Shown here one piece after another: positions 20,439 to 28,531 of a stretch of 64,000 nucleotides of DNA. Each line of letters begins with the position of its first letter. Position 1 is the stretch's first letter. The notes under the pieces are model-generated. The model did no database searches, was not told the DNA's origin, and saw only the letters and a list, made by a program, of their open reading frames with translations. This DNA comes from Deltaproteobacteria bacterium (GTDB lineage Bacteria > Desulfobacterota > Syntrophia > Syntrophales > Smithellaceae): the NCBI GenBank assembly GCA_012729055.1, contig JAAYDW010000037.1, forward strand, positions 151,604 through 215,603, in the 5' to 3' direction. A program made the translations under genes and the position numbers.

Positions 20439-21089
20439 TTATTTTGCCTTTTCGAAAAGAATAATTTTCCTTTCGGGACCGGGGAGCAGATCGCTCATAT
20501 CATATTGATACAATTTATATTTTTTTGATACTGTTTTGTCGGCCGCGGTTTGCTCCAGCTCGGCTGTGACGGATGGTCCCTTGAAGGTTATCAACAGGCC
20601 GCCCGGGGCCAGTAAATCGTCTCCCAGAGCCAGTAATTGAGGCAGCTTCAGCGCGGCCCGCGAGATGGCGACGTCGAATTTCTCCCGCCACCTATCCTCC
20701 CGGATGATGTTTTCGGCGCGGTCGTGCAGGACGCAGACGTCCTCGAGCTGCATAAGACGGATGATATGCTTCAAAAAAGATACTTTCTTCCGGTTTGCTT
20801 CCAAAAGATGCAGCGAGAGGGACGGCAGGGCGATTTTCAGAGGAATTCCGGGAAATCCCGCGCCGCAGCCGATATCGATCACCCGGGCATTTGCCGGCTT
20901 GATGTAAGAGGCGGCAGTCAGGGAATCCAGAAAGTGGCGTGTGACGATGTTGTCCGCCGTTTTTTCGGAGATCAGATTGATCCTGGCATTCCACAATCGG
21001 AGTTCTTTGTGGTAAAGATCAAATAAGAAAAGCTGGTCCGGGCCGAGTCCGATCCCCAGTTTGGCGGCTTCCCGCTCAAGCGTCGACAT
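20439..21089 (-). CDS. rsmG: 16S rRNA (guanine527-N7)-methyltransferase
   Basis: A 216-aa SAM-dependent methyltransferase (GidB) modifying 16S rRNA G527. Seen: WNARINLIS before the domain, motif I VIDIGCGAGFPGIPLKI, and HLLEANRKKVSFL. The start at 21089 has a GGAG site 6 nt upstream; earlier in-frame ATGs at 21101 and 21149 are less well placed. It heads the rsmG-parA-parB group and is divergent from the CBM9-like gene, whose start is 58 nt away. mnmG, often adjacent to rsmG, is instead 11 kb further on. Confidence 0.94.
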   Translation of the reverse strand: MSTLEREAAKLGIGLGPDQLFLFDLYHKELRLWNARINLISEKTADNIVTRHFLDSLTAASYIKPANARVIDIGCGAGFPGIPLKIALPSLSLHLLEANRKKVSFLKHIIRLMQLEDVCVLHDRAENIIREDRWREKFDVAISRAALKLPQLLALGDDLLAPGGLLITFKGPSVTAELEQTAADKTVSKKYKLYQYDMSDLLPGPERKIILFEKAK

Positions 21090-21147
21090 ATCTTTCTCCA
21101 TGCGGGGGCCATAACAAAAATCGGATAACGCCGCAACGGATAAATGC

Positions 21148-21822
21148 ATGAAGGAAAACCGGTATCACATCTCTTATGCGACGACTCCCCCGTCTTTACA
21201 GGGACGCTGGGAAGACAACGTCTGGCGGTCTGTTTTGCCGCTTTCCCTGGCCTGCTTTCACCCCGAAGGTAGCGCTCACCGTCCGCGCACTGAGTGCAAG
21301 CTGCTCTACGACGCCGATACTCTTTACGGCATTTTCCGCGTGGTGGACCGTTATGTGCGCGCAGTCCATACCGTTTTTCAAAGCCCCGTCTGGCGCGACA
21401 GCTGCGTGGAAATATTTGTTAAGCCCGAAAACGCCTTCGGCTATTTCAATTTCGAGTTCAACTGCGGCGGCGCTCTGCTGGCGTCCTACGTGACAGACCC
21501 GGCCCGTGCCGGAGAAGGCCTCCGGTCGTTTGTTCCGCTGGCTGCCGGGGACGATCTGCGAATCCGTCGCCATGCCAGCCTTCCGGCGACGGTTGATCCG
21601 GAAATTGACGCTCCGACGGTCTGGACGCTCGAATTCGCCATTCCCATGACGGTTATGACCCATCATGCCAAAGGAACTAAAGCGCACTCGGGGCAGATCT
21701 GGCGGGCGAATTTTTATAAATGCGGCAATGAAACATCTCATCCCCACTGGGCGTCGTGGGCGCCGCTTTCCGCGCGCAATTTTCACGATCCGGCAAGTTT
21801 CGGCAGACTGGTGTTTTGCTGA
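21148..21822 (+). CDS. Carbohydrate-binding family 9-like (DOMON-like) protein
   Basis: A 224-aa protein resembling stand-alone CBM9-like domains: an N-terminal PPSLQGRWEDNVW start, a DSCVEIFVKP strand, FNFEFNCGGALLASY, and a C-terminal WRANFYKCG...HWASWAPL region. No signal peptide, membrane helix or catalytic domain is visible, so an extracellular sugar-binding role is doubtful. Members of this family are common in anaerobes but lack an established role. It lies divergently from rsmG. Confidence 0.65.
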   Translation: MKENRYHISYATTPPSLQGRWEDNVWRSVLPLSLACFHPEGSAHRPRTECKLLYDADTLYGIFRVVDRYVRAVHTVFQSPVWRDSCVEIFVKPENAFGYFNFEFNCGGALLASYVTDPARAGEGLRSFVPLAAGDDLRIRRHASLPATVDPEIDAPTVWTLEFAIPMTVMTHHAKGTKAHSGQIWRANFYKCGNETSHPHWASWAPLSARNFHDPASFGRLVFC

Positions 21823-21934
21823 CCGTTTGAAAATGCGGATTTTCCCGGAGACGTTTTCCTTTTAAAATTCCGCGTGCATTTTCCCCGCAGCAGTTTTATA
21901 GAAGGCCCCGATCGATGATCAGGGAGAAAGCTTT

Positions 21935-22675
21935 ATGTCCGCGGAGGCTAAAACGAAAAACATCAGCGTGGTTTTGTACAAACCCAAGTATGCGGGCAAT
22001 GTCGGCTCCGTTGCCCGCGCCGCGAAAAACATGGGCATGACCGAGCTTGTCGTGGTGGGTACGGCCGATCTTGACCGGGAAGCGATGGAGAAGCGTTCCA
22101 CGCATCTGGCGGCGGATGTACTGGACCGGATCCTGTATTGTGATTCGCTTCCGGAGGCGCTCGGGCGCTTCAACTATATTGTCGGCACCACTGCCCGTCT
22201 GGGCAAGGCCCGGGGGCCTTTTGTGTCGCCGCGGGCGGCTGCCGGCAAAATCGCCGGACTGGCGCAGAACAACAAGGTGGCGCTGCTCTTTGGCCCGGAG
22301 GACACGGGCCTTGCCAACGACGAGCTTGCGCTCTGTCATAGCGTCGTGACCATTCCGACGTCGCGGGAGTTCACGTCGCTCAATCTATCACAGGCGGCGA
22401 TGATCGTGTGCTATGAAATTTTTGTGGCGCTGTCGTCAGGACGTCCGGGCGCCGCCCCTCCCAAACTGGCTTTGGCCTCCGAGCTGGAAGGAATGTACGA
22501 TCAAATCCGTGAGCTCCTTTCGCGCATCGGCTTTCTCAATTCCCAAAATCCGAATTACTGGATGCTGGACATCCGCCGCTTTTTTTCCCGCGCCGGGCTT
22601 TTGTCGCGCGAAGTGAAGATTCTCCGCGGCATATGCCGGCAGATCGACTGGTCCGTGTCCAACAAAAAGACTTGA
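21935..22675 (+). CDS. trmJ: tRNA (cytidine/uridine-2'-O)-methyltransferase TrmJ
   Basis: A 246-aa SPOUT-class methyltransferase that 2'-O-methylates position 32 of tRNAs. Seen: N-terminal PKYAGNVGSVARAAKNMGM (motif 1), VALLFGPEDTGLANDEL (motif 2) and TIPTSREFTSLNLSQAAM (motif 3, SAM knot), followed by the helical C-terminal extension typical of TrmJ. An AGGGAGAAAG region lies just upstream of the ATG. Confidence 0.9.
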   Translation: MSAEAKTKNISVVLYKPKYAGNVGSVARAAKNMGMTELVVVGTADLDREAMEKRSTHLAADVLDRILYCDSLPEALGRFNYIVGTTARLGKARGPFVSPRAAAGKIAGLAQNNKVALLFGPEDTGLANDELALCHSVVTIPTSREFTSLNLSQAAMIVCYEIFVALSSGRPGAAPPKLALASELEGMYDQIRELLSRIGFLNSQNPNYWMLDIRRFFSRAGLLSREVKILRGICRQIDWSVSNKKT

Positions 22676-22725
22676 CATGAAAGGCATTTTGCAGTTCATA
22701 GCTTTCGCAGACGGCGGACCCGAAC

Positions 22726-22757
22726 GCCCCGCCGGGTGTTTCGGGGCCTCGCCTTTT
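22726..22757 (+). terminator. Terminator-like hairpin after trmJ
   Basis: GCCCCG at 22726-22731 pairs with CGGGGC at 22742-22747, followed by CTCGCC and a T5 run. The short stem and the gap before the T run make it a moderate candidate. Confidence 0.4.
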
Positions 22758-22837
22758 TGAGCGGCCGACTTCCAAAGATACTTTTGTAAGAACACGCAAC
22801 CGTTGATTGAACTTTTTTTACGGAGGACTACTTCAGT

Positions 22838-23995
22838 ATGACCAAAATATTTTCATTTACCGGCGCAAAAAAAATTGTTTTCGGCAACGGATCGATTGCC
22901 TCTCTGGCCGCCCACGTCAAGGATCAGCAGGCGCAACATCCGCTGATCGTAATCGATAAAAACCTGGCCCAAACGGGGCTTAAGGAAAAGATCGCGGAAA
23001 TTCTCTCTTCCGCGGGCGTTAAATTTACCGTGTATGATAAAGTGGCGCCGGAGCCGCCCATCGAACTGGCCGATGCGGGCGCGGCGCTCGCGGTCAAACG
23101 CAAATGCGACTGCGTGATCGGCGTCGGCGGTGGTTCCGCCATGGACGTAGCCAAGGCCATTGCCGTTATCGCCGTCAACAAAGGCGCGGCCGCGGATTAT
23201 CTGGGCCTCAACAAGGTTCCCCGGGCCGGCCTGCCCAAAATCATGATTCCCACCACCGCCGGGACCGGCAGCGAAGTGACCTTTACTGCGGTCTTTGTGC
23301 GCAGAAATCTTCAAAAGAAGGAAGGCATGAACAGCCCGTATCTGTATCCGGAGCTCGCGCTGCTGGACCCGGAACTGACATTGTCGTTGCCGCCCGCGCC
23401 CACGGCGCAGACCGGCCTTGACGCCCTGTGCCATGCGATTGAATCCTACACGTCGATCAATTCCTCGCCGACAAGTGAAATGTTTTCGCTTGAAGCCATC
23501 GCGCTCATCGCGGAAAACCTGCGGACCTGTGTGCATGACGGCAAAAACCTCGCCGCGCGCGAGCAGATGCTCTTGGGCAGCCTTTACGCCGGCATCGGCC
23601 TGGCCAACGCGGGCGTGACGGCCGTTCACTCCCTGTCCTATCCGCTGGGCGGGAAATTCGGCGTCGGCCACGGCCTGGCCAACACGCTTTTGCTGGCGCC
23701 CGTGATGGCGTTTAACCTGCCCGGCGCCCTGGAGAAATTCGCCGATGTCGCGGAAGCGATGGGCGAAGTCACGGACGGCCTGCCGCTTCGGGAAGCCGCC
23801 TTTCTGGCGGTGGAAGCCGTGGAGGCCCTGATTGAAGATTGCGGCATCGACGCCTCGATCAAGGACTTCGGCGTCAAGGAAACCGATTTCCCGGCGCTGG
23901 CCGATGTGGCGATGACGGTGGCCCGGCCGCTCGAAAACAATCCCCGCAAGATGACCAAAGACGACATGATCGCGATTTACGCGGAAGCTTTTTAA
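22838..23995 (+). CDS. Iron-containing alcohol dehydrogenase
   Basis: A 385-aa group III (Fe-ADH) NAD(P)-dependent dehydrogenase. Seen: GVGGGSAMDVAKAIAV (nucleotide binding, about residues 91-106), PTTAGTGSEVT, and the metal ligands in the segment DALCHAIES and in the later stretch HSLSYPLGGKFGVGHG. It has a good GGAGG site. The DegT-type aminotransferase gene starts 21 nt after its stop, so they are one operon. It may oxidise a hydroxyl group that the neighbour then aminates; simple alcohol turnover linked to fermentation is the alternative. Confidence 0.88.
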   Translation: MTKIFSFTGAKKIVFGNGSIASLAAHVKDQQAQHPLIVIDKNLAQTGLKEKIAEILSSAGVKFTVYDKVAPEPPIELADAGAALAVKRKCDCVIGVGGGSAMDVAKAIAVIAVNKGAAADYLGLNKVPRAGLPKIMIPTTAGTGSEVTFTAVFVRRNLQKKEGMNSPYLYPELALLDPELTLSLPPAPTAQTGLDALCHAIESYTSINSSPTSEMFSLEAIALIAENLRTCVHDGKNLAAREQMLLGSLYAGIGLANAGVTAVHSLSYPLGGKFGVGHGLANTLLLAPVMAFNLPGALEKFADVAEAMGEVTDGLPLREAAFLAVEAVEALIEDCGIDASIKDFGVKETDFPALADVAMTVARPLENNPRKMTKDDMIAIYAEAF

Positions 23996-24016
23996 GAAAG
24001 GATGGGTGAATAAATC

Positions 24017-25219
24017 ATGGCAGGAGCTGAACTGATCGGTCAGGAAGAACTCAAGGAAGTCATGGACGTGATGGAAACCGGCGTCCTGATGCGTTATGGA
24101 TTCGACAAGGAAAGAAAAGGCGTCTTCAAGGTGCGCCGGTTTGAAGAGGAGTTTGCCAAATACTGCGGCGTGAAGTACGCGCTCGGCGTGACGTCCGGAT
24201 CGGCGGCGCTCAAAGTGGCGCTCACCGCGATGGACGTGGGTCCCGGCGACGAAGTGCTCGTTCCGGCCTTTACGTTTCTCGCAACGTATGAAGCCGTCCT
24301 GGAAGTCGGCGCGATTCCCGTGATGTGCGACATCGACGATACGCTGAATTTCGATCCGGACGAAATCGAAAAAAAGAAGACCCGCTACACCAAGGCGGTG
24401 ATTCCCGTTCACATGTGCGGTTCGGCGGCGAAAATCGACAAGATTATGCGGATTGCACGGAAAAATAAATTACTGGTTCTGGAAGACAACGCCCAGGGCT
24501 GCGGCGCAAGCTTTAAAGGCAAAAAGCTCGGCGGCTTCGGCGACATGGGCATCTTCAGCTTTGACTACTACAAGACCGTGACCACCGGCGAAGGCGGCAT
24601 GGTGATCACCAACAATAAAAAGTTGTATCTGCGGTCGGAGTGGTACTCCGACCACGGCCACGACCACAACCCCAAGGTCGGCCGCGCGCTGGAAGGCCGC
24701 ACCATTCTCGGCTTCAACTACCGCATGAACGAGCTGCAGGGCGCCGTGGGACTGGCGCAGCTGCGCAAGCTCGACTATATTGTGGCTGAACAGAAGAAAA
24801 ACAAGCAGACGATCAAAGAAGCGCTGGCGCAGGTGCCGGGCGTAGGCTTCCGGACGCTGCCCGATCCGGACGGAGACTCCGCAACCTTTTTGGCCTTTCA
24901 TCTGCCGGAAGAAAAGCAGGCGCTCAAATTCCAGAAGCTGCTGTCCGCCTACGGCCTCGATACCACCTGCTACAAATCCAACAAGTGGCATTATGTTCCC
25001 AACTGGGAGCACTTCCTGGCGTTTTCCACGGCCAATTCGAAGAAATATCCATTTGCGGACAAGGCCAACAAGGGCAAGGTAAAATATTCCCGCAAGAGCA
25101 TTCCGTTTGCGGAAGACATTCTGGGGCGCACCCTGGTCATGGGAATTTCCGTGAAGATGAGCTCTGAGAAGCTCGCCGCGATCGCCAACGCGATCGCCAA
25201 CGCCGCGAAGAAGATGTAG
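24017..25219 (+). CDS. DegT/DnrJ/EryC1/StrS-type PLP aminotransferase
   Basis: A 400-aa fold-I aminotransferase of the sugar/cyclitol aminotransferase family. Seen: the SGSAALKVAL phosphate-binding motif (about 57-66), VPAFTFLATYEAVLEVGAIP, EDNAQGCGA, the PLP lysine in FDYYKTVTTGEGGMV, and FNYRMNELQGAVGLAQL. Such enzymes aminate keto-sugars or keto-cyclitols. No sugar nucleotide enzymes are nearby; the partner is an Fe-ADH, so the substrate is unknown. A strong terminator follows. Confidence 0.85.
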   Translation: MAGAELIGQEELKEVMDVMETGVLMRYGFDKERKGVFKVRRFEEEFAKYCGVKYALGVTSGSAALKVALTAMDVGPGDEVLVPAFTFLATYEAVLEVGAIPVMCDIDDTLNFDPDEIEKKKTRYTKAVIPVHMCGSAAKIDKIMRIARKNKLLVLEDNAQGCGASFKGKKLGGFGDMGIFSFDYYKTVTTGEGGMVITNNKKLYLRSEWYSDHGHDHNPKVGRALEGRTILGFNYRMNELQGAVGLAQLRKLDYIVAEQKKNKQTIKEALAQVPGVGFRTLPDPDGDSATFLAFHLPEEKQALKFQKLLSAYGLDTTCYKSNKWHYVPNWEHFLAFSTANSKKYPFADKANKGKVKYSRKSIPFAEDILGRTLVMGISVKMSSEKLAAIANAIANAAKKM

Positions 25220-25245
25220 GCGCGAGCCGTCATTCCCCGCAAATC

Positions 25246-25282
25246 AAAAGCCGCGCTTGATCCATGAAGCGCGGCTTTTTTT
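25246..25282 (+). terminator. Intrinsic terminator after the aminotransferase
   Basis: A perfect 13-bp stem (25246-25258 with 25267-25279), 8-nt loop and a T run ending the ADH-aminotransferase operon. The A-rich left arm would also serve the convergent DUF488 gene. Confidence 0.92.
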
Positions 25283-25311
25283 CGTTTGGCCGGTCGTGTG
25301 CGGCGCCGGAG

Positions 25312-25707
25312 TCATTCCGGTCCGGCCATTTTTGCGCCCAGTTCGGCGAGGAGTTTGCGCAAAACCGAGCGGTGGCAGCGCGTCTCATCGACGCAGTAGC
25401 AGCCGACGGAAAAATCGGCGCTGTGCGAAAGGGCCGCGAGCACCTCCAGGAGATGACGGTTTTCCGGCCGCGCCATTTCCGCGCGGTATTTCCGGAAGAA
25501 GGCGTTCCATTCTTTTTGCGTCCGGGCCGTCTGGGCCGACTTTACCAGAGCCTCCGAAGGCGCCAGATTGGGAAGCCACACATCGTAATAATTTCTTGAC
25601 GCATACGCGGTTTTGGGAACGCCGCGCGGCGGCCGCCGCACCGTCCCGATGCGAATTCCTTCGCCGGGAGCTCTTTCGGTTCCCAGACGAACAATGCGAA
25701 TGGCCAT
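25312..25707 (-). CDS. DUF488 family protein
   Basis: A 131-aa DUF488 protein of unknown function. Family features: N-terminal IRIGTVRRPPRGV, the YYDVWLPNLAPS segment, and the C-terminal VGCYCVDETRCHRSVL, in which the C-x-C...C-H-R cluster is conserved in the family and may be a redox or ligand site. It follows the histidine kinase gene by 10 nt on the same strand, so they may be cotranscribed. Confidence 0.8.
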   Translation of the reverse strand: MAIRIVRLGTERAPGEGIRIGTVRRPPRGVPKTAYASRNYYDVWLPNLAPSEALVKSAQTARTQKEWNAFFRKYRAEMARPENRHLLEVLAALSHSADFSVGCYCVDETRCHRSVLRKLLAELGAKMAGPE

Positions 25708-25717
25708 AACACCCTCC

Positions 25718-27550
25718 TTATCGATGTCCGCCGCCCGCTGAATCTTCGCTGAAGAGCGGCAGATAGACTTCCCACGTCGAACCCTGCCCGCCGCTTATGA
25801 CGTCAATATAGCCGTTATGGTCGTGGACGATGTTCCAGGCCACGGTAAACTCCAGACCTGTGCCGCTTCTGCCCATGACTTTCTTGGTGTAAAAGGGTTC
25901 GAAAATCCTCTTCAGATCCTCGGGCGAAACTTCCGGTCCGCTGTCCTTAACGATCAGCACGGCGTGCTGTCCGGCAGAAACGCTTTGATTCTCCGTCGAC
26001 GGACGGTCCACAAAACGGACGGTTGTGGCAAGCGATACGCTCCCCCGGGCGTCCATGGCTTCACACGCGCCGGCGATCAGGTTCAGAATCATTTTCTGGA
26101 GATGGGAGACGGATCCCTGAATATTCAGAGGATGGCCGGTCAGTTCGGTTTGCACGGTCACCTGGGGATACTGTCGCAGCAGCGCCCGGTACTGGGGAGA
26201 CGCTTGGGAGGAATGGAGCACCTGGTTCAGATCCAGCGGCTCTTTGGACGCGGTCGCGCTCCGGGCAATTATGGCCAGATCCTGAACAATGGCTGAGGCG
26301 CGCATGCCGGAGTTGCGCATGACTTCGAGCGGCTTGCGCAACGGGCTGTCTTCCGGGAGATCCATCAGCAGCAGTTCGGGATAGCTGACAATGGTGGAAA
26401 GCACGTTATTCAAATCGTGAGCAACGCCCCGGGCCAGCAGGCGCAGGGATTCCATTTTCTTGAGCTGGGCCACTTTTTCTTCCTGTTCCCGGAGGACCGC
26501 TTCCTGTTCCATGCGCCTCGTAACATCGCGCATGACCGTCAGGATGGCCGTCCTGTTGCGGTAACGGATGTTACCGGACCGGACCTCCAGATGGCGGATC
26601 TTGCCGTCCGGACGGACGATGCGGAAAATAAGCGCATCCGGGGCATCCCCCGCAGACAGCATGTCCCCATAGTACTTCAGAAATTTTGCGCGGTCCTCCG
26701 GCGCCACGATGGGGAGAAAATCCCGCGTGGCGAAGTCGATCACCGGACGTCCGAAAATGACGTCGCAGGCCGGATTGGCAAAAACCGTCTGTTCATCCTG
26801 AATGACCAGCAGGCCGTCGTTGGCAAATTCCGTGATGACCCGGTACTTGTCTTGCGCCATCTGGTCCGTATAGCTGTCGGAAACCGCCCAGAGGACGGCG
26901 AGAGAAAATCCTAAAAAACCGTATTCCATCAGATATTGAATGGTCGGCAGCCCCAGAACGGCGAGCGCGTCGTGGATGCCCAGCGCCAGCCAGAAAACCA
27001 ACCCGGCCAGATAGACGATCCTGTGCGGCCCGGCGGCGTTCCTGCTGCGAAGCCACAAAAGGATTCCCGCCACGGCCGATGCTGCGATGTAGAGCATGAA
27101 CCAGGGCCCCAGCGGCCCCAGGGCCGGTTCAACAAATGGTCCGGCCAGGCCGATGAAATGGCGACTGACGAACCGCTCGGAAACGATGAGAGGGGTGAAC
27201 CACAAAAGCCCCAGCAACAGAATGTGAAATGCTCCGGCGACCCGGTGATAAAGCTTTCCTTCCAGATTCAGATAGCTGAAGGTCAGGCCGTACAGACCAT
27301 GAATCAGCAGAACGTGGGCGGTAAACTCCAGGACGCCGCCGAAACGGTTGACCGGCCCTGGCGGCAGATTGTATTCGAGAAAAACGCCTGCGGCGTAAAG
27401 CATGCCGGCGAAAGACAGGGCGGCCCCCCAAAGATACCAAGGAAAGGATGGCTTGCGAAAAGCGAAAATCAATTGAATGCCCGTCATCATGAGAGCGATG
27501 ACGGCCACGGTGAAGGTTCCGGCGGACTGAATCGCGATGTGTTCGATCAT
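25718..27550 (-). CDS. Multi-TM PAS histidine-kinase-like protein with eroded ATPase motifs
   Basis: A 610-aa membrane protein. Residues 1-225 hold about seven hydrophobic helices, 232-345 a PAS domain (FANDGLLVI...ILTVMRDVTRR), then a dimerisation helix with the H box GVAHDLNN (H378), and a GHKL ATPase-like domain. The catalytic motifs look damaged: the N box reads NLIAGACEAM (G494 where the Mg-binding Asn belongs), the G1 box reads DSGPEV (E540 for the second Gly), and the G2 box GTGLEF (E567 for Gly). The fold is otherwise intact through IVHDHNGYIDV. It may be a pseudokinase or depend on a partner. No response regulator is adjacent. Confidence 0.8.
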   Translation of the reverse strand: MIEHIAIQSAGTFTVAVIALMMTGIQLIFAFRKPSFPWYLWGAALSFAGMLYAAGVFLEYNLPPGPVNRFGGVLEFTAHVLLIHGLYGLTFSYLNLEGKLYHRVAGAFHILLLGLLWFTPLIVSERFVSRHFIGLAGPFVEPALGPLGPWFMLYIAASAVAGILLWLRSRNAAGPHRIVYLAGLVFWLALGIHDALAVLGLPTIQYLMEYGFLGFSLAVLWAVSDSYTDQMAQDKYRVITEFANDGLLVIQDEQTVFANPACDVIFGRPVIDFATRDFLPIVAPEDRAKFLKYYGDMLSAGDAPDALIFRIVRPDGKIRHLEVRSGNIRYRNRTAILTVMRDVTRRMEQEAVLREQEEKVAQLKKMESLRLLARGVAHDLNNVLSTIVSYPELLLMDLPEDSPLRKPLEVMRNSGMRASAIVQDLAIIARSATASKEPLDLNQVLHSSQASPQYRALLRQYPQVTVQTELTGHPLNIQGSVSHLQKMILNLIAGACEAMDARGSVSLATTVRFVDRPSTENQSVSAGQHAVLIVKDSGPEVSPEDLKRIFEPFYTKKVMGRSGTGLEFTVAWNIVHDHNGYIDVISGGQGSTWEVYLPLFSEDSAGGGHR

Positions 27551-27556
27551 TATTTT

Positions 27557-27850
27557 CTATCCTCTTCTGCCAAGCCCCGTCTTGGTCACTTCCTGTCCGT
27601 TTTCGGTCGGAATGGTTTGCCGCTCGCCAACAGCGAAACCATAAATGGTTTCCCGATAAATATCAAGATTGCACAGCGTGGGCTCGGGCACCCGGAAATA
27701 AAGATGTGACTTTGCGGCTGCGAATTTGGAAACAGGAAGATTGCTTATTTCGTTCAGCTCCATTTTTCCTGTAACGTCGTCCCCCGAGCTATGATTGCAC
27801 GAATCGAAATCACTCCAGCGGCGTGACGCCGTTTTATCTCCTTTGATCAT
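27557..27850 (-). pseudogene. Remnant of an MT-A70-type DNA methyltransferase
   Basis: A 97-codon open frame between lutC and the kinase gene. Residues about 29-59 (KMELNEISNLPVSKFAAA, then KSHLYFRVPEPTL) match the recalled pattern of phage and plasmid MT-A70 methyltransferases, M-L-DDI-LPV-AA-AHLYLWVPNALL. The catalytic DPPW region that should precede it and the WGF/FRN parts that should follow are missing, and the family Trp in LYLWVP is Arg. I read it as a decayed fragment of a mobile-element methyltransferase. It could instead be a small orphan gene; a family search would decide. Confidence 0.4.
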
Positions 27851-27859
27851 GTCGCAGTT

Positions 27860-28531
27860 TCAGCCGACAAGGATTACGATCAGTTTGCGCGGGCCGTGCA
27901 TGCCTTTGAAAGGGCCGCCCTGGATGTCGGCCGTCATGCTCGGGCCGGTGATGAATGTAAAATGAGCCGGCAGCCGGTTCTTATCCGCGTAAACGCTCTG
28001 CACAACCTGTTCATAGACGGCTACAAGACGCTCGACGGGAAGCACTGCAATGTGGAGAAGGGGTGCAATGGAGATGAGCCGCGGCTGATCCCTGTCGTGC
28101 AGAAGGCAAATCGTCCCGGATTCGGCCACTCCCCAGTCCGCGCCTGTGACGCCTGCCTGGACCCTGTTGAAAGCCGCTTCCCGGTAGCTCTCGCGGTCGG
28201 GAAAATCCTCTGCCGTCAGAACCTCGACGCCCGTCGTTTTCCCCCAAGCGCGAAGATGGAGAGGCGCCAAAACGGCATCCGTTGCGGCCAGCATTATTTT
28301 CACTTGTTCCCGGGCGGCGATTTCGGCAAGGTGTGGTTTAATGTCCTGCGCGTTTGCCGCCCGATAAACCATACCTGTTTGCTCCGCCAGATTTTCCGTA
28401 AAAAGGGAAATGAGCTCCTCCCGGTTCAGCGATAAAACCGGGAGCGGCGGCAGCGGCGGTCTTGAAGGTGCTGTCCCGGCAGGCGCGTTTTTGAGCTTGC
28501 GCAAAATAAACCGTCTAACGTCGTCCGGCAT
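27860..28531 (-). CDS. lutC: LutC-like LUD-domain protein
   Basis: A 223-aa LUD-domain (DUF162) protein, third part of the LutABC lactate-oxidation complex. Seen: GVTGADWGVAESGTICLL, the hallmark strand of the domain, and the C-terminal GPSMTADIQGGPFKGMHGP. The ATG at 28531 has an AAAGG site 7 nt upstream and overlaps the lutB end by 17 nt; a longer in-frame start at 28606 is less likely. The role is assigned by complex membership, oxidising lactate or another 2-hydroxy acid with iron-sulfur electron transfer. Confidence 0.82.
   Translation of the reverse strand: MPDDVRRFILRKLKNAPAGTAPSRPPLPPLPVLSLNREELISLFTENLAEQTGMVYRAANAQDIKPHLAEIAAREQVKIMLAATDAVLAPLHLRAWGKTTGVEVLTAEDFPDRESYREAAFNRVQAGVTGADWGVAESGTICLLHDRDQPRLISIAPLLHIAVLPVERLVAVYEQVVQSVYADKNRLPAHFTFITGPSMTADIQGGPFKGMHGPRKLIVILVG

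Noticed and set aside
22853..24412. 519-codon frame antisense to the Fe-ADH and aminotransferase genes
   Set aside because: Spans two real genes on the other strand; composition is that of a shadow.
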